Positions 10,101-17,056 of a stretch of DNA of 42,433 bases are shown here, one piece after another. The number at the start of each line of letters is the position of its first letter. Position 1 is the stretch's first letter. Location of the stretch: positions 1-42,433 of the forward strand of contig PBMZ01000063.1 in assembly GCA_002722955.1 (NCBI GenBank), in the 5' to 3' direction. The DNA is from Planctomycetaceae bacterium. GTDB lineage: Bacteria > Planctomycetota > Planctomycetia > Planctomycetales > Planctomycetaceae. Under the pieces are notes generated by a model. The model saw only the letters and a program-made list of their open reading frames with translations, ran no database searches and was not told the origin of the DNA. A program made the translations under genes and the position numbers.

Positions 10101-10422
10101 AAAGTCGCTCGAAGATTTGGAGGAAGTTGCCGACGAATTGCGGGATCGCTATGGTCCCGTGCCTCAAGATGCCGAGCAATTATTGAAATTGAAAGAATTA
10201 CAAGTCCTCGCGCAGCAGTGGCGAATCGACGATATTCACCCCGAGGATCAGTACATTGTGTTCCGATACCGTAATCCACAGAGGATACGTCAACTAGAGA
10301 AAGGTTGCGGGGCCGATCTGCGAATCGTGGATGACGAGCATGCGTATCTTGTACTGGATAGCGAGATTATGCCGATAGACGAACTGCTATCGCTTCTAAA
10401 AACGGTGTTGCAGCCGTGTTAA
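7153..10422 (+). CDS. mfd: Transcription-repair coupling factor Mfd
   Basis: The 1089-residue product matches full-length Mfd. The order is a UvrB-like UvrA-interacting module in the first ~350 residues (PSRQ, GEFSVHGGIVDVYPPDALDP), then a CarD-like RNA-polymerase-interacting domain near residue 435 (GDLVVHLTNGIGRYRGM). The RecG-like translocase follows, with Walker A GDVGYGKTE at about 583, DEEQRFG at about 684, SATPIPRTLHM, and GRVGRY. Next comes the TRG region (RGAGNILGTEQSGHI near 907), and last the C-terminal autoinhibitory domain. Mfd removes stalled RNA polymerase from DNA lesions and recruits UvrA. I chose the ATG at 7153; a TTG three codons upstream (7144) is an alternative. There is no sign of damage. 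Confidence 0.97.
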   Translation: MPTEQLQTYSQLSELVLCLHQNEGFSAVVAALRNGHSAAVDGAWGSACALTAAALAEQAPSTIIVVLSRVKDADEFADDLSAFVESTPLVFPAWETLPQEHDVTDSIFGGRLRVLRALAAPSPPQIVVTSIAALLQPVPSRQELKQSTRTIRVGDELEPDDFLKWLHDRGFDRVTGIQLPGEFSVHGGIVDVYPPDALDPLRFEFFGDEVESIRCFDVESQRTIQNLDEAGLTLVAPVKVEDGSNHTSSHTTGEHFCEALPSDAWVGLVELQELVEEGRHYLDRLSNPRGMYTVEATLSRCTDFPSVSIAPLSADSFEISCHLQIESIERFTGPKSEVLQELASVVGQDEHVLIACHNEGERDRLTELFEDSDSGITERVQFCVGRVARGFRLVFEQLIVISDHELFGRTEVRRKTRKRRIESRAIDSFLDLNEGDLVVHLTNGIGRYRGMKLLEKDGATEEHLVLEFRDRVHVYVPISLIHLVQKYVGAAKSVPTLSKLGTTTWSKKKKKVAEAVHDLAADMLRLQAAREAKPGLSYPADTKWQLEFEASFPYTETKDQVQAINDCKDDLERNRPMDRLICGDVGYGKTEVAMRSIFKVVDSGRQAAVLVPTTVLAEQHFRTFSERMAEYPITIACLSRFKAKSELQQSLEGMAAGSVDVVVGTHRLVQKDVRFKDLGIIVIDEEQRFGVAAKEMLKQLRLEVDVLTLSATPIPRTLHMSLLGIRDISNLQTAPQDRMSIVTRVCRFDGDLVRQAIVRELNRNGQVYFVHNRVYNIHAVADRIREIVPEATIDVAHGQMSGNDLEDAMWRFVTGRTDVLVCTTIIESGVDIPNANTICIHQANIYGLADLHQLRGRVGRYRNRAYCYLLLEEGRTVTTTAAKRLKAIEEYSELGAGFKIAMRDLEIRGAGNILGTEQSGHIMTVGYELYCQLLENAVRRLKNEAPREFHHTSINLPVKAYIPDSYIPPGRQKIEMYRKLSLVKSLEDLEEVADELRDRYGPVPQDAEQLLKLKELQVLAQQWRIDDIHPEDQYIVFRYRNPQRIRQLEKGCGADLRIVDDEHAYLVLDSEIMPIDELLSLLKTVLQPC

Positions 10423-10592
10423 CAGCACTTTTATAATCCGCTGCTCTCCTCATTTCGCGGACACTTCATACGGAAATTGACGGTACTCGTCCGAGTCCGG
10501 CAGTTTCCATCAGCGCTCCCTCATCGTCAACTGGGCCATGTTCGGTTCTGCACCTCGCAGGCTGACAGGATCGAGATTCAAGGAAGAATCCC

Positions 10593-11831
10593 ATGCGCGG
10601 TTACTTAGCCCTCTTCTTGTTTGTTGCTGTATTGGGCATTGGGTGCCAATCGGATCGAGTCAGCAAAGTCGACGACCCGGTTGTGGGGCCACCGCCACCA
10701 CGAAAGTCTCTGGTTGAACAACAACGCCGCACCGAGCGTGAAGACAGCGCGTTCATCAACGATGTGCTTGACCCACAAGTTGACGGCAGCGAGCCCGGTG
10801 ACATCGTCAATGTTTCCGCCAATGAAGGTGGCAGTGAAGCCGTCACCATTGCGGAAGTTGAAGAAGGCAGCTCACTGGCAACGCCTGAAATCGTCGCCAC
10901 CGTGAATGGAACACCGATCTTCGCCTCCGAGTTATTGCTGCCATTCGCTGCAAGTTTGGAAAAGATCAAAGAACAAGCGCCACCTTACGTCTATCAAATG
11001 CAACGCAAGATGGTGTTGAAGCGAGAACTGCAGCGACGCATCGAATCGCTGTCGATTCTGGAAGCGATGCGATCCGAGTTGAAGCCTGAGCAGGTTCAGC
11101 AAATCGATGTCTTTCTCGACAGTCAGTTTGAGAAAGAAGTGGCCAAGTTGAAGAAGACGTTCAACGTGACGACTCGAATCGAAGTCGACGAGCAGTTACA
11201 GAAAAACGGATCGAACTTAAAGCGGTTGCGACAACAATTCGGCGAAGTCCGCATGGCGGCCGATTTTGTGGCTAGTCGTGCCACGAACGGCAAGAAGGAT
11301 TTCTCGCGACAAGAGTTGATGGACTATTACGAAGCCAACAAGAATGACTACGAGATCATTGGAAAGGTTCGCTGGCAGCAGCTCGAGGTGTTGACCAGGA
11401 AGCACGGCGATGAGACCGGAGCCGCTCGCTGGATCAACAAGGCCATCAAGGAAGTTCGCGAAGGAGCCGACTTTGGCGAAGTCTGTGCCAAATACTCGGA
11501 CGGACTGCGAGCATCCGAGCAAGGCATCTGGGATTGGACGACGATCGGCAGCCTGCTCGATAAGGACAAGGAAGCACTGCTTTTCAAACTTCCTATTGGC
11601 AATTACAGCAGTGTGATCAAGAGCGACCGCGGTTACATGTTGCTCAAAGTTCTCGAGCGTCAATCGCCAGGTTTCGTGCCGTTTTCGGACGTGCAAACGA
11701 AGATCGAAGCGAAGCTCAAGAACGAAGCCTACATGGCGGAGACAGCACGCGTTCGCCAAGAGATGCTCGACAACGCCGTCGTCGAACGCTTTGTCGACTT
11801 GAGCAATGTGCCGGACTTTCCGGATCAGTAG
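10593..11831 (+). CDS. Parvulin-type peptidylprolyl isomerase lipoprotein (SurA/PpiC-like)
   Basis: The product has a short lipoprotein signal peptide with a lipobox ending at Cys18 (VAVLGIGC), preceded by a good ribosome binding site AAGGA eight nt upstream of the ATG. A SurA-like N-terminal region starts near residue 100 (IVATVNGTPIFASELL, then a helical stretch). A parvulin PPIase domain lies at about residues 245-360 (GKVRWQQLEVLT ... GADFGEVCAKYSDGLRASEQGIWDW ... LPIGNYSSVIKSDRGYMLLKVLER). It probably acts as a folding chaperone/isomerase for exported proteins at the membrane surface. It follows mfd by 170 nt but may have its own promoter. The family is confident; the client proteins are unknown. 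Confidence 0.9.
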   Translation: MRGYLALFLFVAVLGIGCQSDRVSKVDDPVVGPPPPRKSLVEQQRRTEREDSAFINDVLDPQVDGSEPGDIVNVSANEGGSEAVTIAEVEEGSSLATPEIVATVNGTPIFASELLLPFAASLEKIKEQAPPYVYQMQRKMVLKRELQRRIESLSILEAMRSELKPEQVQQIDVFLDSQFEKEVAKLKKTFNVTTRIEVDEQLQKNGSNLKRLRQQFGEVRMAADFVASRATNGKKDFSRQELMDYYEANKNDYEIIGKVRWQQLEVLTRKHGDETGAARWINKAIKEVREGADFGEVCAKYSDGLRASEQGIWDWTTIGSLLDKDKEALLFKLPIGNYSSVIKSDRGYMLLKVLERQSPGFVPFSDVQTKIEAKLKNEAYMAETARVRQEMLDNAVVERFVDLSNVPDFPDQ

Positions 11832-11874
11832 GGCTCTGCATTCGCAGCGTTGCCTGGCATTTCGGAGCGTAGCC

Positions 11875-11937
11875 TCGTTTAACCCGTAGCCGCAGGCTAG
11901 GCGTTTCGTTCCTCGCCTTCGACTACGGGTTAAACGA
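11875..11937. repeat. Inverted repeat with GTAG motif between convergent genes
   Basis: A perfect 15-bp inverted repeat, TCGTTTAACCCGTAG at 11875-11889 and its complement at 11923-11937, encloses a 33-nt loop. The loop begins CCGCAGGC. The arms end with GTAG/CTAC next to the loop. It lies between the convergent PPIase and DUF1501 genes, so it could act as a bidirectional terminator, although there is no T-run. It also looks like a dispersed planctomycete palindromic repeat. Confidence 0.7.
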
Positions 11938-11958
11938 TCTAGTTCTGGAGCCCACCAC

Positions 11959-13434
11959 TCAAACGCTGTTCTTCAGCAGCTCGTTCACAACACGACACGT
12001 TTGGCCGTCGGTCAAACTCTGCTCGCGACCGTTGCGTTCGTAAGTCACGTGTTCGTGGTTGAGGCCGAATAGGTGAAGTAGTGTTGCGTGGTAATCGCTG
12101 TGGCTGACGGCCATGTCTTGGGCCTTGTGGCCAAACTCGTCTGTCGTGCCATGGACGTGAGCATTGCGGAAACCGCCGCCGGCAACCCACATCGAAAAGC
12201 CGTAGGTGTTGTGATCGCGGCCGATCTTCTTGCGGCCGGTGTCGTTTTGAATCACGGGTAAGCGACCCATTTCGCCGCCCCAGTGAACAACGGTGGAATC
12301 CAACATTCCGCGTTGCTTCAGATCCTTGACCAATGCGCCCGAGCCCTTGTCGACCTTCTTACACGCGCTTGGCAAGCTGCTCAGGATGCTGCCGTGGTTA
12401 TCCCACAATTGGTTGGAAGTGTAGATTTGGATGAAGCGAACACCGCGCTCGACCAGTCGGCGGGCGATTAAGCAGCGTGTGCCGTAATCGGCGGTGGCCG
12501 GATCATCCAAGCCGTACATTTGATGTGTGGATTTCGTCTCTTTGCTGATGTCCATCGCCTCGTTGGCTGACGATTGCATCTTCGCCGCCAAGTCATAACT
12601 GGCGATGCGAGCGTCCAAGTCCAAGTTGCCTGGACGCTTCTTCAAGTGTCGTAGGTTCATCCGTCTCAGAAAGCTAAGCGTGCGTTCTTGCGGCGATCCG
12701 GCCAAGTGCGGCGGAGGGTTGAGGTTCAAGATTCGCGGTTCCGTCGGTCGAATGACCGTGCCTTGATAGACCGACGGCAACCAACCGTTGGTCCAATTCT
12801 GAACGCCGAGGACTGGCAACTGCCCCGGATCGATGAGCGCCAAGAACGCGGGAAGGTCTTGGGCTTCGCTACCCAGGCCGTACGTTAACCAACTGCCCAG
12901 TGCAGGCCGCCCAGCAGTCACTCGGCCCGTGTTGAGCGCCATGATCGATTGACCGTGGTTGTTGACTCCGGTGTACATCGAGCGGATCAAGCAGATGTCA
13001 TCCGCGACCTCGCCGATGTTGGGGATCAGCTCAGAAAGCTCCATCCCACATTCGCCGTGATGTGAAAATCGCCAGGGACTGTGAAGCACCTTCGAGCTAG
13101 CTTGGGCGGCGTTGTCGTACTTGATTTTGCCAGGATATGGCTTGCCATCGTACTTGGCCATTTCCGGTTTCGGGTCGAACAAATCCAAGTGGCTCGGACC
13201 ACCCTGCATCCAAAGCGAAATCATCGCTTGAGCTTGCGGCTCGTGATGCGTTTCCTTGGGAATGGTATCAAACAGCCGCTTCTCTAAGTCGGGCTTCGAG
13301 GGTTCGGCGCGCGCGGACTCTTGCTGAGCCATCCAAGCCAACGCAACAGTACTGAGACTGCCTGCGCTGCTGGCAAGAAAGTGTCGGCGAGAAGCACAAG
13401 CTGGATTCGTTGAAAAATCTGACGTGGACATCAA
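11959..13434 (-). CDS. Tat-exported DUF1501 family protein
   Basis: The 491-residue product has a twin-arginine type leader (SRRHFLASSAGSLSTVALAW, residues 15-34). A DUF1501 domain follows, with the typical HEPQAQAMISLWMQGGPSHLDLFDPKPEM block, GKIKYDNAAQ, LIRSMYTGVNNH, ARRLVERGVRFIQIYT, DNHGSI and a C-terminal DHNTYGFSMWVAGGGF ... TDEFGHKAQD block. The fold is sulfatase/alkaline-phosphatase-like, and the family is greatly expanded in Planctomycetes, commonly adjacent to PSCyt1/PSD1 genes; here it stands alone. An ATG at 13431 is an equally good start. Length is normal and no damage is seen. The substrate is unknown. Confidence 0.93.
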   Translation of the reverse strand: MMSTSDFSTNPACASRRHFLASSAGSLSTVALAWMAQQESARAEPSKPDLEKRLFDTIPKETHHEPQAQAMISLWMQGGPSHLDLFDPKPEMAKYDGKPYPGKIKYDNAAQASSKVLHSPWRFSHHGECGMELSELIPNIGEVADDICLIRSMYTGVNNHGQSIMALNTGRVTAGRPALGSWLTYGLGSEAQDLPAFLALIDPGQLPVLGVQNWTNGWLPSVYQGTVIRPTEPRILNLNPPPHLAGSPQERTLSFLRRMNLRHLKKRPGNLDLDARIASYDLAAKMQSSANEAMDISKETKSTHQMYGLDDPATADYGTRCLIARRLVERGVRFIQIYTSNQLWDNHGSILSSLPSACKKVDKGSGALVKDLKQRGMLDSTVVHWGGEMGRLPVIQNDTGRKKIGRDHNTYGFSMWVAGGGFRNAHVHGTTDEFGHKAQDMAVSHSDYHATLLHLFGLNHEHVTYERNGREQSLTDGQTCRVVNELLKNSV

Positions 13435-13775
13435 GTAGACCTCAAATCAACAGGGTTTGATGCAAGCTTCCACTTTAGCACTGAAAGGCCTATGCGGCAA
13501 TCTGAGTAAGCCTCGAGGCTATTTCTCGATCGTATTACCAACGTATGGTTCGAGCATACGACAAAATCGTTGAGTTCATCGCAATTGGGTACAACCCCCG
13601 ATTCATCGTGCGCTTTGAGCCTCACAAGAAACGAAGCGTTGTGTCGCTGACTTGATACACAAGGAAAAGACGAGCAGCTCGACGCCGGAAGATTCGTCTG
13701 AATTCGATCACAACATGAAGCTCGAACATTTCATGCGGCCTGCCAAAGCTCGCGCTCGAACTTAGAGAACTCAGC
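13435..13775. other. Gene-free gap between DUF1501 and glycosyltransferase genes
   Basis: These 341 bp lie upstream of the DUF1501 start and downstream of the glycosyltransferase stop. I see no convincing coding frame. The only structure noticed is a weak 6-bp hairpin (CGTATG ... CATACG, 13542-13560). The DUF1501 promoter should lie in this gap, but no clear -35/-10 pair was recognised. Confidence 0.4.
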
Positions 13776-14999
13776 CTACGCAGCAACGCTGGTGCGGTCG
13801 TTGATGGCGCTTTCGTAGAGTTCGAGCATTTGCGGCAAGCACTTCTCGAGCGTGTAGCGATCTTGGATCATCGCCATCGCGTTGTCGCCGAGGTAACGGT
13901 GACCTTGTGGATCATCGAGAACTTGCATGGCCAATTCTGTGAAGTGGTCGACATCATAAAAGTCGGCCAGCAAACCATTCTCGCCGTGCTTAATCATCTC
14001 TTGCACGGGAGCAGTGTTCGATGCCAGCACCGTGGCTCCGCAAGCCATCGAATTCATCATCGACCAACTCAAGACGAATGGCACGGTCAAGTAGATGTGC
14101 AGATCGCCCATGCTCAGGATATTGGCAAGATCCTCAGGGTGAACGCGGCCCGTGAAGATAAACCGGTCCAGATCGTAGTTGTCCTGCTTCAAGACATGCT
14201 CGCGATACGACTTCTCCTCGATGCGGTTCAAGTCTCCGCCGTAGCAAACGCGATCAGACCCAACGCATAGAAAGATAACATCGTCCCGCGTGTCACAGAT
14301 TTTCTTGGCAACTTTCATGAAGATGTCGAAGCCGCGCATCGTTTCGAAACCGCGAGAAACGTACGTGACGATCTTCGTCCCTTCGGGAATCTGACGCTCT
14401 CCGATCTGCCGCGGCACGTTGTGACGACGATACCAAACGCTGGTGTCGACACCATCGAAGATGGATCGCAATTTCGGATGGTACTCGGTCGGAAACAGGC
14501 TTCGCTGCCATTCAGTCGGAGCATAACCGACGTTGCACGTTTGCAAGTCGAGTAAAATCATCGCGTTCCGTGTACGCGAACGCAGGCGATCGATTTCCTT
14601 GGTGGGAATTTCCGAGCGAAAGTCGAGGTCCGAGTCCTTGCCTCGATAGTAGTACTCGAAGTAATTGATGATCGGGCAGTCATACAAATCCGCCAAGAAC
14701 AACGTCGAGCCGAAGCCGCTGTGACCGACGATTAAATCGGGCTTGATATCAGCGTGCCGCTTCATCGTTTCGTAAACCGCATGAGCGTGCCATGTGGCGT
14801 TTTCGAACGTGCGACTACAGTAGTGGACGGTCTTGGTCGCGCCGCCTTGGATTTTGTATTGAATGCGGCGCACGCCATCGAATTCGCCAGGCTCTAGCTC
14901 ACAAACGAACGAGCACTGAAAGCCTTTGTTGTTCACCAAATAGCGAGCGATGTGTCCGAACTGAGCCGGGAAGTTCTTGTGGCAAAACAAAACGTGCAT
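13776..14999 (-). CDS. Glycosyltransferase family 4 (GT-B fold)
   Basis: The 407-residue protein begins MHVLFCHKNFPAQFGHIARYL, a start seen in GT4 enzymes. It has an N-terminal acceptor domain, a central FDGVDTSVWYRR linker and a C-terminal donor domain with KIVTYVSRGFETMRGFDIFM, FIFTGRVHPEDLANILSMGDLHIYL. The conserved E-x7-E-like region (MNSMACGATVLASNTAPVQEMIKHGENGLLADF) binds the nucleotide sugar. It should transfer a sugar from a nucleotide donor to a lipid- or polysaccharide-linked acceptor at the cytoplasmic face. It lies 101 nt downstream of a sugar-nucleotide epimerase in the same orientation, the gap being filled by a strong hairpin, so the pair probably works in one surface-glycan pathway. 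Confidence 0.9.
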   Translation of the reverse strand: MHVLFCHKNFPAQFGHIARYLVNNKGFQCSFVCELEPGEFDGVRRIQYKIQGGATKTVHYCSRTFENATWHAHAVYETMKRHADIKPDLIVGHSGFGSTLFLADLYDCPIINYFEYYYRGKDSDLDFRSEIPTKEIDRLRSRTRNAMILLDLQTCNVGYAPTEWQRSLFPTEYHPKLRSIFDGVDTSVWYRRHNVPRQIGERQIPEGTKIVTYVSRGFETMRGFDIFMKVAKKICDTRDDVIFLCVGSDRVCYGGDLNRIEEKSYREHVLKQDNYDLDRFIFTGRVHPEDLANILSMGDLHIYLTVPFVLSWSMMNSMACGATVLASNTAPVQEMIKHGENGLLADFYDVDHFTELAMQVLDDPQGHRYLGDNAMAMIQDRYTLEKCLPQMLELYESAINDRTSVAA

Positions 15000-15021
15000 C
15001 GTGTTGTCCTAGTGATACAGA

Positions 15022-15095
15022 GAATGACCAATGACCAAATCCCAATGACCAAGACAGTGTGTGATTGGTCATTGGGATTTGGTCATTGGTCATTC
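15022..15095. repeat. Perfect 31-bp inverted repeat (TTGGTCATTGG family) inside an operon
   Basis: The arms at 15022-15052 and 15065-15095 are perfectly complementary over 31 bp around a 12-nt loop. Each arm is built from reiterated ATGACCAA units (TTGGTCATTGGGATTTGG, then TTGGTCATTC at the far end). It starts five nt after the epimerase stop and ends 22 nt before the glycosyltransferase start, so an mRNA covering both genes would carry a very stable intercistronic stem. Related single-arm copies occur at 42038-42069 and, degenerate, at 16966-16981. Confidence 0.9.
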
Positions 15096-15100
15096 CGAAG

Positions 15101-16753
15101 TTATGCCGCTCGGGCCAGGAATTCGCGAGTCGCCGGCATCTCCGCATCTTCGTTTCGAGCCGCGTTTGCGTCGAATTTCAACACCGAGAGACCTTCACCT
15201 TCCAAGTGACGAATATTGCTGTAAATCGAGTCGTGCCAATCGGCAACCTCGCCAGATAGTACGGCATCGACCATTTCTTGGATACCGTCTTCCAACGTCA
15301 CGCTGGCGCGAAATCCAATGGCTTCCTGAATCTTATCAAAACTGACGCGATAATTTCGCGGGTCTTCTTCGTTGGTAATCTCTTCCACAATCGTGCCGGG
15401 GTGAGCGTTCCCAACGATCTCGCCAAGCTGACGCAGTGTGTAGTTCTGACTGTCGTCGCCAACATTGAAGACCTCGCCGCCAACGGTTTTGACGGGTGCC
15501 TCAAGAACCATCACGCAGGCTCTGGCGATATCGCGAGTGTGAATGAAGGGCCGCCATTGCTCGCCGTTGAAAATACGAATGCGACCGTCTGTGACAGCCT
15601 GAGCACTGAACAGATTCGCGACAAGATCGAAGCGCGGCCTATGCGACCAGCCATAGGCCGTCGCAAACCGCAGAATCGTGGGTTGAAACATTTCGTCTGT
15701 GGCTTCCAACAACGCGCGCTCGGCATCGATCTTTGTCGTCGCGTACAAGGACACCGGGTTGAGGTCCGAGGTCTCACCACGAATATCATCGGAGGCACCG
15801 TACACACTGCACGTCGAAGCAAACACGAAGCGCGAGATACCGTTTGCCCGGGCAAGTTGTGCCATCATCTTCGCCGCCGCATAGTTGACGGCGATCGTCG
15901 TGTTCTTATCCAGTGCACACGCGGGATCACCAACGATGGCGGCCAAGTGAACAACGGCGTCCATCCCACGAAGAGCTCGCACGATGTCCTCAACGTTGCG
16001 GAAGTCACCACGCATGACTTCGAGTCGCGGATGATTCAGAATTCCGTCTAACGAGTCGATGCCGAACATTTGCAAGTCCAGGATGCGAACTCGGTAACCG
16101 GCATCGAGCAGTTGTCTTGTCAGGATCGAGCCGATGTAGCCAGCGCCGCCGACAAGCAAGACGTCCTCAACCTTTTCTTGGACCGTTTCGTTACGCCGCA
16201 CCATGCGATATTTCGAGCCCACGTACATCCGAGAAAATCGGCTGCCGGAAACCCACAAGTAGAGCATTCCCCACGCGGGCACGGCGACCTCGACAGTGGG
16301 CATGCTGTTGCCCAGATAGAGACCGAGGCCGATGTGCAGAATGAAACCAATGGCACAAGCTCGCGCCACGTTGATCAGACGCTTGCCCACTTGCGAACTT
16401 GGCACAGGGCGATAAACGCCATTGACCATAAACAGCAAGATCGCGGTCGCTGTGAACCAACCGACGTTGATCCAGTAAAGTGTTGTGATTTTTCCCAGCA
16501 GCACGCCGACGGGATTCTCGAGCCCAATGCGACCAGTTAACGCCAACCTAAGGATGGCAGCAACGATCAACATCAAGTTGGCACCCAGAAAATCCACCGA
16601 GAACCGAATGGCGACGCCTTTCAGCGACGAGTTGCCAAACAGCCAATTGCGGATGCCCGTGCGGTGATGCTTTCGTGAGCCCTGCGATTTCTTAGAAAAT
16701 GCGCCCGCGGGTGTTGTCGAAGCAAGTTGCGGATCCATTGACGTCCCTGTCAT
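15101..16753 (-). CDS. NAD-dependent sugar epimerase/dehydratase with N-terminal membrane domain
   Basis: The 550-residue protein has about four hydrophobic segments between residues 50 and 170. A soluble extended short-chain dehydrogenase domain follows, with Rossmann motif GGAGYIGS at 202-209, AAIVGDPACALD near 271-282, FASTCSVYG at 311-319 and the catalytic Y337-x3-K341. The C-terminal part carries FIHTRDIARA and VFNVGDDSQNYTLRQLGEIV, as in UDP-glucose 4-epimerase-like enzymes. It probably converts a nucleotide sugar for surface polysaccharide synthesis at the membrane. The membrane part recalls that of CapD/WbpM-like proteins, but the catalytic domain is of the GalE-like extended type. 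An internal ATG at 16738 is an alternative start. Confidence 0.88.
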   Translation of the reverse strand: MTGTSMDPQLASTTPAGAFSKKSQGSRKHHRTGIRNWLFGNSSLKGVAIRFSVDFLGANLMLIVAAILRLALTGRIGLENPVGVLLGKITTLYWINVGWFTATAILLFMVNGVYRPVPSSQVGKRLINVARACAIGFILHIGLGLYLGNSMPTVEVAVPAWGMLYLWVSGSRFSRMYVGSKYRMVRRNETVQEKVEDVLLVGGAGYIGSILTRQLLDAGYRVRILDLQMFGIDSLDGILNHPRLEVMRGDFRNVEDIVRALRGMDAVVHLAAIVGDPACALDKNTTIAVNYAAAKMMAQLARANGISRFVFASTCSVYGASDDIRGETSDLNPVSLYATTKIDAERALLEATDEMFQPTILRFATAYGWSHRPRFDLVANLFSAQAVTDGRIRIFNGEQWRPFIHTRDIARACVMVLEAPVKTVGGEVFNVGDDSQNYTLRQLGEIVGNAHPGTIVEEITNEEDPRNYRVSFDKIQEAIGFRASVTLEDGIQEMVDAVLSGEVADWHDSIYSNIRHLEGEGLSVLKFDANAARNEDAEMPATREFLARAA

Positions 16754-16896
16754 TCTTGGATTTCGCGATGATGTCAGACAAGTTGTTCAAAGATTGGGTC
16801 AATAGACCTAACCCAGTCTCTGATAAAACTCGGTAATTATATTCGTGGGCCCGTTTCCCACAAGACTGGTTTGTGAAGATAGGAGGTCTGTGAGCA

Positions 16897-16940
16897 CGAT
16901 CAGAAGACCGGCTTTTCCGAACAGCCGGGCTTCTAATCGT
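16897..16940. repeat. Imperfect palindromic element related to 27368-27402
   Basis: ACGATCAGAAGACCGGCTTT and the downstream AACAGCCGGGCTTCTAATCGT form an imperfect hairpin. The core resembles the perfect element at 27368-27402 (AGAAGCCCGGCTTTTT ... ), with two or three substitutions. It lies in the 303-bp divergent gap (16754-17056) between the epimerase and DUF255 genes, about 120 nt upstream of the latter. Confidence 0.6.
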
Positions 16941-16965
16941 CGGGCTCGCCTTATTCACGACCAAT

Positions 16966-16981
16966 TGACCAATGACAAATC
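16966..16981. repeat. Degenerate fragment of the TTGGTCATTGG repeat
   Basis: TGACCAATGACAAATC matches the left arm of the 15022-15095 repeat except for one missing C. It is in the same divergent gap as the palindromic element at 16897-16940. The match is only 16 nt and so is suggestive rather than certain. Confidence 0.4.
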
Positions 16982-17056
16982 TTCCTCTATTCCAACGCGT
17001 CCCCTAGAATCAGATCTGATCGAAACGCCCCGTTCCCGACACTTGGAAGATTCGCC

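Noticed and set aside
9154..10179. 341-codon open frame on the minus strand
   Set aside because: It lies wholly antisense to mfd, whose helicase motifs are unambiguous there, and its translation shows no domain.
13431..13625. 64-codon open frame on the minus strand upstream of the DUF1501 gene
   Set aside because: It lacks a recognisable start signal or domain and occupies the region where the DUF1501 promoter should be.
15278..16051. 257-codon open frame on the plus strand
   Set aside because: It is antisense to the epimerase catalytic domain and is a codon-bias shadow.
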